A stretch of DNA of 5,196 nucleotides, from NCBI GenBank assembly GCA_013697465.1, contig JACCWU010000108.1, positions 1-5,196 of the forward strand, read 5' to 3'. The DNA is from Actinomycetota bacterium (GTDB taxonomy: Bacteria > Actinomycetota > Thermoleophilia > Gaiellales > Gaiellaceae). Shown piece after piece: positions 1 through 4,062 of the stretch. Numbering within the stretch: the stretch's first letter is position 1; every line of letters starts with the position of its first letter. Position numbers and translations under genes: made by a program. A model generated the notes under the pieces. The model was not told where the DNA came from. It was given only the letters and a program-made list of their open reading frames with translations, and ran no database searches.

Positions 1-61
1 GGCTCCGCTCGCGCAAGATCCCTGAAGGCGGCCGCTCGCGGCCGCGCGGCGCGGTTCGTGC

Positions 62-114
62 GGGTCCTGCTGATCGGCTTCGGCTACGCTTCCGGCCCGC
101 CGGACCCCTTTTTT
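62..114 (+). promoter_or_regulatory. Possible rplS leader: terminator-like hairpins plus T6 tract
   Basis: GGGTCC at 62-67 can pair with GGACCC at 102-107, and this is followed by C and then six T's at 109-114, three bases before the rplS ATG. A second hairpin, TCCGG (91-95) with CCGGA (100-104) and a CCCG loop, uses bases 102-104 as well, so the two stems exclude each other. Mutually exclusive stems ahead of a U tract are what an attenuator looks like, and ribosomal-protein genes are often autoregulated through their leaders. The stems are short (5-6 bp) and the DNA is GC-rich, so chance pairing is a serious alternative. The regulatory role is inference. Confidence 0.3.
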
Positions 115-117
115 GCC

Positions 118-468
118 ATGAACACGACGATCGAGAGCCTCGAGCAGCGCAACATGCGCACGGATCATCCCCGGTTCAAAGCTGGGGACACGGTTCGCGT
201 TCACTTCAAGGTGATCGAGGGCAACCGCCAGCGCGTCCAGGTGTTCGAGGGGATCGTCATCAAGCGGCAGGGGGCCGGGTTTCGGGAGACGTTCACCGTC
301 CGCAAGCAGTCGTTCGGTGTAGGCGTGGAGCGCACGTTCCCGCTCCACACGCCCAAGATCGAGAAGCTCGAGGTCGCGTCGATCGGCGACGTGCGCCGCG
401 CAAAGCTCTACTACTTGCGCAAGAGAGTGGGAAAGAAGGCGCGCGTCCGCGAGCTCCGGCAGGGCTAG
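118..468 (+). CDS. rplS: 50S ribosomal protein L19
   Basis: This encodes ribosomal protein L19 of the large subunit, which sits at the interface with the 30S subunit. The 116-residue product matches the usual family length (about 115). Recognisable stretches are the early FKAGDTVRVHFKVIEGNR block, the VFEGIVIKRQG strand, the FTVRKQSFGVGVERTFPLH segment, and the C-terminal RRAKLYYLRKRVGKKARV block. The frame is open upstream to a GTG at 58, but the extra 20 residues have no counterpart in L19. The ATG at 118, giving MNTTIESLEQ, lines up with the normal N-terminus. There is no clear Shine-Dalgarno ahead of it; the preceding bases are C- and T-rich. rnhB starts 16 bp after the stop, so cotranscription is likely. 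Many Gram-positive genomes have a signal peptidase gene between the two; none is present here. Confidence 0.97.
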   Translation: MNTTIESLEQRNMRTDHPRFKAGDTVRVHFKVIEGNRQRVQVFEGIVIKRQGAGFRETFTVRKQSFGVGVERTFPLHTPKIEKLEVASIGDVRRAKLYYLRKRVGKKARVRELRQG

Positions 469-484
469 TCGTTATCCTCGGCCG

Positions 485-1135
485 GTGGCTCGCTCGAGCG
501 GCCAGCGGCTCCTCTCCCACGATCGCCGCCTCGGTGCACGCTTTGTCGCAGGGGCCGACGAGGCCGGACGCGGCTCGCTCGCGGGTCCGCTCGTCGTCGC
601 AGGCGTGCTGCTCGACTACGAGCTCCTGCGCGGCGCGCGGGTGCGACCGCTCGCCGGCTTGAACGACTCGAAGCAGGTCGCGCACGACGACCGAGAGGCG
701 TTGTTCAACGTCGTCACGGCATGCGCAGCGAGGATCAGCGTTCGCACGATCTCGGTCGCGCAGATCGACCGGGCCGGCCTCCATCGCTCGAACCTCGCGG
801 GGCTCCGCGCCGTACTTGCAGACCTCGCGCCGCTCGCGGACGTCTGCCTCGTGGACGGCTTCCGCCTCGGACCCACCGCTCCGCCGCATCGAGCGCTCGT
901 CGACGGGGATGCCCGGAGCGCGGCGATCGCGGCTGCGTCGATCGTGGCCAAGGTCCTGCGGGACCGGGTCATGCGCAGGCTGGACTCGCTCTACCCTCGC
1001 TATGGGTTCATGTCACACGTCGGCTACATCACGCCGGCGCACTCGGCGGCCGTGCGCGCGTTCGGGCCGTGTGAGCTTCATCGCCGATCCTTCGACGCCG
1101 CCTGCTACGGCTCTTTCGCCCGGGACGCCGCGTGA
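485..1135 (+). CDS. rnhB: Ribonuclease HII
   Basis: RNase HII is a cytoplasmic, metal-dependent endonuclease that cleaves the RNA strand of RNA:DNA hybrids and nicks at single ribonucleotides misincorporated in DNA. The 216-residue product has all the family blocks: GADEAGRGSLAGP (from residue 23), LNDSKQ (59-64), LVDG (122-125), GDARSAAIAAASIVAKV (141-157), YPRYGF..H.GY and a final GP..LHRRSF. The four acidic metal ligands are seen as D25, E26, D124 and D142. The D124-D142 spacing of 18 equals that of E. coli D108-D126, so the enzyme should be active. The GTG at 485 is the only sensible start before the first catalytic motif and has no obvious Shine-Dalgarno. Its stop overlaps the yraN start (GTGA, 1132-1135), which points to translational coupling in one operon with rplS and yraN. 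Confidence 0.97.
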   Translation: MARSSGQRLLSHDRRLGARFVAGADEAGRGSLAGPLVVAGVLLDYELLRGARVRPLAGLNDSKQVAHDDREALFNVVTACAARISVRTISVAQIDRAGLHRSNLAGLRAVLADLAPLADVCLVDGFRLGPTAPPHRALVDGDARSAAIAAASIVAKVLRDRVMRRLDSLYPRYGFMSHVGYITPAHSAAVRAFGPCELHRRSFDAACYGSFARDAA

Positions 1136-1452
1136 ACAGCGGCGAGCGCCGCGCTCTGCTGCACTACCGGCTCCGCGGCTATCGGCTGCTGGAGGCGAAC
1201 GCGCGCGCAGGCGGCTATGAGCTCGATCTCGTGGTGCGCCGCGGGCGCCGTGTGGTGGTCGTGGAGGTGAAAGAGAAACGCGGGGACGGCTACGGCGACC
1301 CACTCGAGATGGTGAGCTCGGAGAAGTCGCGGCGAGTTCTCGCGGGCGCCAGGGCGTGGCTTGCGTCTCATCCCGAATGCGCTCGGCTCGAGGTCCGGGT
1401 CGAAGCGGTGGGGGTGCGCGGACGTCGCGTCGAGCGCGTTCCGCTTGTGTAA
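1132..1452 (+). CDS. yraN: UPF0102 (YraN) family endonuclease-like protein
   Basis: This is a member of the YraN/UPF0102 family, small proteins with a restriction-endonuclease-like (Holliday-junction-resolvase-type) fold whose cellular job is not settled. The 106-residue product starts with GERRALLHYRLRGYRLLEAN, corresponding to the family's N-terminal helix and R-G-Y turn. It then shows the nuclease-like signature GGYELDLV (E30, D32) followed by VVVVEVKEK (E45, K47), the E-x-D ... E-x-K arrangement of the PD-(D/E)xK superfamily. A helix containing SSEKSRRVLAGARAWL and a final strand follow. The GTG start overlaps the rnhB stop by 4 bp, so translation is probably coupled. The protein is slightly shorter at the N-terminus than many homologues (about 115-125 residues). 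In many genomes comM follows directly; here it is 2.6 kb away. Confidence 0.9.
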   Translation: MNSGERRALLHYRLRGYRLLEANARAGGYELDLVVRRGRRVVVVEVKEKRGDGYGDPLEMVSSEKSRRVLAGARAWLASHPECARLEVRVEAVGVRGRRVERVPLV

Positions 1453-1532
1453 GGCGTCCGGTGAAGGGCCTAAGAGTGTTCGCCCGAGGTGCGCGGTGGC
1501 TGTCCGAGACCGGCCATAAACTCAACTTCCCA

Positions 1533-2675
1533 ATGTCTGGGCTCACCCAAGAAGCGCTCTACGCCGGTATCGACATGGAGCTTTCGTGGTCGGAGCATCA
1601 GCTGCCCCAGCTTGAGCGGACCAAGCACGTGCACAAGCTTCACCCGTATCTGGGCAAGTTCATTCCCCAGCTGGTCGAGGTCTTCCTCGAGCGCCACTTC
1701 GCACCGGGAACGTGCGTCTACGACCCGTTCATGGGCTCGGGGACGACCCTTGTGGAGGCAAATGCCTTCGGTGCGCACTCCGTGGGCTGTGATATCTCGG
1801 CCTTCAATTGCCTGCTTTCGCGCGTAAAGACGACGCAGTACTCGTTGGGTGTCCTCGAGCTTTCGCTTCGTTCGACACTCGAGGAAGCCCGGCAAGCAGG
1901 CCCGGCGCCGACGGACGACGCGAGCCCTTGGATGCGCCGTTGGTACTCGGACCGTGCCCTAGGCGAGCTACTCCAATACCGAACCATCGCGTCTGCCCAG
2001 CTCGAGGGTCCAGTCCATGACGTTGCGAAGATCATTCTCTCCCGTGCGGCGCGCTCCGCCCGGCTGACGACACACTATGACCTCGATTTTCCGAGCAAAC
2101 CGGCACCCCGCAAGCCGTACTTCTGTTACAAGCACAAGCGGATCTGCAAGCCCGTGGACGAGGCCGCGAAGTTCCTGGCTCGCTATACCGCGGACACGAT
2201 GCGTCGAATTCGGGACTTCGCCTCCGTGCGAACGAACAAGCTGGTCGAGGTGATCCACGCGGACTCACGCACTCTCGAGCTACCAATCCAAGCGCAGGGA
2301 GTCATTACGTCTCCCCCCTACCCGGGTCTGATCGACTATCACGAGCAACATCGGTATGCCTACGAGCTGCTCGGTCTCGAGGACCGAAGCGCAGTCGAGC
2401 TCGGGCGCGCGAAGCGCGGGACATCCAAAACGGCGCTGCGGGAATACATCGATGGGATGACCGACGTCTTTACGAACGCGGCCAGACAGCTGGCAGCCGA
2501 AGCACCCGTCGTAATCGTCGTGAACGACTCTCGCGATCTCTACCCGGAGATACTCGAGAGGGCGAAGCTGCGGCTCGAGCGACGGCTAACGCGCCATGTG
2601 AACCGACGGACCGGCCGGCGCGCCGGACAGTTCTTCGAAGACGTGCTTGTCTGTCGCGTTGCCGGCTCCCCGTAA
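1533..2675 (+). CDS. DNA amino-methyltransferase (N4-cytosine or N6-adenine), type II-like
   Basis: This is an S-adenosylmethionine-dependent DNA methylase that modifies an exocyclic amino group. From the ATG at 1533 (380 residues) it shows HPYLGKFIPQL (37-47), a motif seen before motif I in this group; motif I DPFMGSGTTLVEA (64-76) for SAM; a GCDIS motif II; a middle part with CYKHKRIC; and the catalytic motif IV TSPPY (259-263) followed by PGLIDYHEQHRYAYELLG. Motif I preceding motif IV by about 190 residues is an alpha-like order, so the middle probably reads the DNA target. S/TPPY often marks N4-cytosine enzymes, but adenine specificity cannot be excluded. The frame is open from a GTG at 1356 inside yraN; other starts are GTG 1461 and ATG 1575. 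I chose 1533 because little upstream looks conserved. No Shine-Dalgarno is visible. Sampled rows here are 57-63% GC against 75-80% in rnhB and comM rows, which suggests acquisition. The recognition site cannot be read from sequence. Confidence 0.88.
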   Translation: MSGLTQEALYAGIDMELSWSEHQLPQLERTKHVHKLHPYLGKFIPQLVEVFLERHFAPGTCVYDPFMGSGTTLVEANAFGAHSVGCDISAFNCLLSRVKTTQYSLGVLELSLRSTLEEARQAGPAPTDDASPWMRRWYSDRALGELLQYRTIASAQLEGPVHDVAKIILSRAARSARLTTHYDLDFPSKPAPRKPYFCYKHKRICKPVDEAAKFLARYTADTMRRIRDFASVRTNKLVEVIHADSRTLELPIQAQGVITSPPYPGLIDYHEQHRYAYELLGLEDRSAVELGRAKRGTSKTALREYIDGMTDVFTNAARQLAAEAPVVIVVNDSRDLYPEILERAKLRLERRLTRHVNRRTGRRAGQFFEDVLVCRVAGSP

Positions 2676-2688
2676 GACGGCGTCCCTC

Positions 2689-2811
2689 GTGCCGACCATC
2701 GGAGAGACGCTCTGCGTTAGTGAAGCGGTCGCGGAGCAGATTGTTACTGCGTTCGAGCGCCACGTCGCCGAGCCGCTCGAACAGAACCTGAAATCGGGCA
2801 GGCGTGGTTGA
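2689..2811 (+). pseudogene. Possible N-terminal fragment of a decayed restriction enzyme
   Basis: Starting 13 bp after the methylase stop, a GTG at 2689 opens a 40-codon frame whose product begins VPTIGETLCVSEAVAEQIV, continues as an amphipathic helix-like stretch (TAFERHVAEPLEQNLKSG) and ends at a TGA at 2809-2811. It runs directly into the next frame, whose GTG at 2804 overlaps it by 8 bases. Skipping one base near 2806-2807 would join the two as ...SGRR-VELYAIQS..., giving a single protein of about 175 residues. I infer that both pieces come from one former gene broken by a frameshift or by an out-of-frame internal deletion. Alternatively it is a short overlapping gene or a non-coding stretch; the composition alone does not decide. 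Confidence 0.35.
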
Positions 2812-3217
2812 GCTTTACGCGATCCAATCTGCGCCGAACACCAAGAGCGCAGGAGGTCGGCGCTCCGATGTCGACGCGCTCCGTCGCGGAGCAGGTGCGA
2901 TTCGTGCGAGCAAGCGTCCAGTCGAGATGTACATCGCCGTTCCGTCCGGTCGACGGGTGAGCCGGGCGCTGAAGTCCGATCCCAACATCGTGATGCTCGC
3001 GTCGGACGCGTTCTGGGAGCGAGTGAGCGGCGTTCCGGACTTCCGAGCTCGCCTGATTCGGACGACAGTGATCCTCGCGGATCGTATTGCGGCGCGCGCT
3101 GCGTCTGAGGTTGTACGCATACGTGCCGAAGCGCACGAGGTCTTCGGCGACGCCATCGGGAACCTCGACCTGGTCAGGCTTGCGGATCCCCCGGCGAGGG
3201 CTCGTCGACCCGCGTAA
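2804..3217 (+). CDS. Type II restriction endonuclease-like protein, probable C-terminal remnant
   Basis: The 137-residue frame begins MVELYAIQSAPNTKSAGG and continues with a helix (SDVDALRRGAGAIRAS), a strand (VEMYIAVPSG), and then NIVMLASDAFWERVSGVPDF. This order (core strand with a G/A-PNT-type turn, helix, strand, then a hydrophobic strand leading to a 'FW..(v/l)(s/t)G...F' block at residues 70-80 and a closing helix) resembles the C-terminal half of PD-(D/E)xK type II restriction enzymes such as the PmeII-like group. That comparison is from memory and unverified. Lying directly after a methylase fits a restriction partner. It is too short for such an enzyme (usually about 200-300 residues), its frame is closed by a TGA at 2789 just upstream, and the expected D/E-x-K reads A-I-Q (residues 6-8). 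It may be an inactive relic or a small unrelated protein. Confidence 0.5.
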   Translation: MVELYAIQSAPNTKSAGGRRSDVDALRRGAGAIRASKRPVEMYIAVPSGRRVSRALKSDPNIVMLASDAFWERVSGVPDFRARLIRTTVILADRIAARAASEVVRIRAEAHEVFGDAIGNLDLVRLADPPARARRPA

Positions 3218-3311
3218 GGGAAGCGTAAGGCTTCGCCCGAGGACGGCGGGAGTCGGCCGGTGCCACGGGTAGCGTGACCCGGGACCACAACCGAAAGAGG
3301 GAGAAATCGAC
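3218..3311 (+). promoter_or_regulatory. Leader region of the collagen-like gene with two small hairpins
   Basis: This gap lies between the nuclease-like remnant and the collagen-like gene. It contains GAAGC/GCTTC (3220-3224 with 3230-3234, five-base loop) right after the upstream stop, and CGGGT/ACCCG (3266-3270 with 3277-3281, six-base loop). Neither is followed by a T run, so neither is a convincing terminator. I see no clear -35/-10 pair. A promoter for the downstream gene is expected in or just before this stretch, because that gene has its own strong ribosome binding site and terminator. Confidence 0.25.
3296..3303 (+). promoter_or_regulatory. Shine-Dalgarno of the collagen-like gene
   Basis: AGAGGGAG lies 8 bases before the ATG at 3312, with good complementarity to the 16S rRNA 3' end and near-ideal spacing. 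It fixes the start of the collagen-like gene and is the only strong Shine-Dalgarno seen in the window. Confidence 0.75.
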
Positions 3312-3908
3312 ATGCGCAAGCTTTGGCGCAGGCCATCGCCCGCGATGGTGGTCGCCTGCATCGCACTTCTCGTCGCGCTCGGCGGAACGAGCGTCGCAGC
3401 CGTCAGCCAGCTCGGACGGAACACCGTCGGCCCGGCCCAGCTGCAGTTCGGAGCCGTCACGAACCCGAAGATTCGGAACAACGCCGTCACGTCGGTGAAG
3501 GTCCAGAACCGTTCGCTTCTGCGAGCCGACTTCGCTCCGGGCCAGCTTCCCGCGGGGCCGACGGGGCCCCAGGGCCCGACCGGGCCCGCAGGACCGACTG
3601 GAGCGGCGGGGCCGGCCGGGGTGATCGGCACGATCACCGTGAGGACGTCTTCGGTCGCGATCGACGGCGGTACCGCGGAGAACGGGGCATACAACACGGA
3701 CCGCGTTACCCGGCTCTGCCAGGGCACCGAACGAGCGATCTCAGCGGGAACGAGCTGGAGCGACGACGCGATCAACCGGGAGCTCTTCACCGGTGAGGTC
3801 GAGCCGATCATCACGAACAACCAGGTGACCGGCTTCCTCGCCGTCGGCGCCAACGACAGCGGCAACACGAGCACGTTCACGCTCCACGTTCTCTGCTACA
3901 CGCCGTGA
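3312..3908 (+). CDS. Collagen-like secreted or membrane-anchored protein
   Basis: Function is unknown; the build is that of an extracytoplasmic stalked protein. Of 198 residues, 1-10 are basic (RKLWRRPSP). Residues 11-31 form one hydrophobic segment (AMVVACIALLVALGGTSVAAV), either an uncleaved anchor or a signal peptide ending near SVAA. Residues 35-80 are an imperfect repeat region with N-x-V units (RNTVGPAQL, FGAVTNPKI, NNAVTSVKV, then RSLLRADF). Residues 82-105 are eight uninterrupted Gly-x-y triplets (GPT GPQ GPT GPA GPT GAA GPA GVI) able to form a short collagen-like triple helix. Residues 107-198 form a probable beta-rich globular domain with two cysteines, C136 and C195, which could form a disulfide outside the cell. 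The start is fixed by AGAGGGAG 8 bases upstream. It has its own terminator and no functional link to the flanking housekeeping genes, so it is likely a monocistronic surface gene. Proteins of this layout are, as I recall, abundant in Thermoleophilia. Confidence 0.85.
   Translation: MRKLWRRPSPAMVVACIALLVALGGTSVAAVSQLGRNTVGPAQLQFGAVTNPKIRNNAVTSVKVQNRSLLRADFAPGQLPAGPTGPQGPTGPAGPTGAAGPAGVIGTITVRTSSVAIDGGTAENGAYNTDRVTRLCQGTERAISAGTSWSDDAINRELFTGEVEPIITNNQVTGFLAVGANDSGNTSTFTLHVLCYTP
3555..3626 (+). repeat. Collagen-type Gly-x-y repeat, 8 triplets
   Basis: Eight in-frame GGN-NNN-NNN units encode Gly-x-y with proline in the x position in seven of them, a collagen triple-helix signature. The nucleotide repeat is built of GGGCCC-like blocks, so slippage could change the triplet number between strains. 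Its reverse strand reads as a long open frame (2744-3880) that is only a shadow. Confidence 0.85.
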
Positions 3909-3944
3909 ACGAGCTCGCGGTTTAGGCCCCGAGCACTCGGGCAT

Positions 3945-4004
3945 AAGAAGTGGGTGCCCCTTCGGGCTCGGCCCGTCACCACCTGAAGGGGCGCTTCACT
4001 TTTT
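3945..4004 (+). terminator. Long intrinsic terminator after the collagen-like gene
   Basis: GCCCCTTC (3956-3963) pairs perfectly with GAAGGGGC (3985-3992). The stem extends downward through wobble and Watson-Crick pairs, with one bulged C at 3997, to pair AAGAAGTG (3945-3952) with the CACTTTTT end. The 21-base loop holds an inner stem GGGC-TCG-GCCC (3964-3974). Five T's at 4000-4004 close it. A smaller hairpin, CCCGA-GCAC-TCGGG (3928-3941), lies just before. This should end transcription of the collagen-like gene, starting about 37 bases after its stop, and insulate comM. Confidence 0.7.
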
Positions 4005-4015
4005 GCGCTCTTGGC

Positions 4016-4036
4016 ACGGAGGCGTGTGTCCTCCGT
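4016..4036 (+). promoter_or_regulatory. Perfect 7-bp hairpin just upstream of comM
   Basis: ACGGAGG (4016-4022) and CCTCCGT (4030-4036) are exact inverted repeats around a seven-base loop, ending 26 bases before the comM GTG. Because the preceding terminator separates comM from upstream transcription, a comM promoter should lie nearby, and this hairpin could be in its 5' leader or be a protein-binding palindrome. It is followed only by a broken T run, so a second terminator is less likely. The function is inference. Confidence 0.3.
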
Positions 4037-4062
4037 TTCGGTTTCGCGCGTAGCGTCGAGCG

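Noticed and set aside
2..25. C-terminal tail of an upstream gene (frame ending APLAQDP, TGA at 23-25)
   Set aside because: Seven codons are too few to identify. trmD would be expected by gene order, but nothing here proves it.
58..117. N-terminal extension of L19 from the GTG at 58
   Set aside because: The added 20 residues do not belong to L19, and the ATG at 118 gives the family N-terminus and normal length.
1497..1520. CATAAA at 1515-1520 as a -10 element for the methylase
   Set aside because: No acceptable -35 is present at the proper distance; it is too weak to call.
1356..1532. Methylase starting at GTG 1356 or GTG 1461
   Set aside because: The 1356 start would overlap yraN by about 97 bp and adds an Arg/Ser-rich stretch typical of an off-frame shadow. 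The 1461 start is possible but adds no recognisable sequence.
3218..3311. Riboswitch (c-di-GMP-like) upstream of the collagen-like gene
   Set aside because: A GCCACGGGT-like stretch recalls part of that class, but the conserved core in the right order and the matching helices are missing.
2744..3880. Long minus-strand open frame of 378 codons rich in Pro, Gly and Ala
   Set aside because: It is the antisense shadow of the Gly-x-y coding region and the upstream frame. It has no coherent domain, and the + strand has a clear start, Shine-Dalgarno and terminator.
4011..4039. TTGGCA at 4011 as a -35 box for comM
   Set aside because: At 17-bp spacing the -10 position reads CGTTTC, which is a poor match, and the element overlaps the 4016-4036 hairpin.
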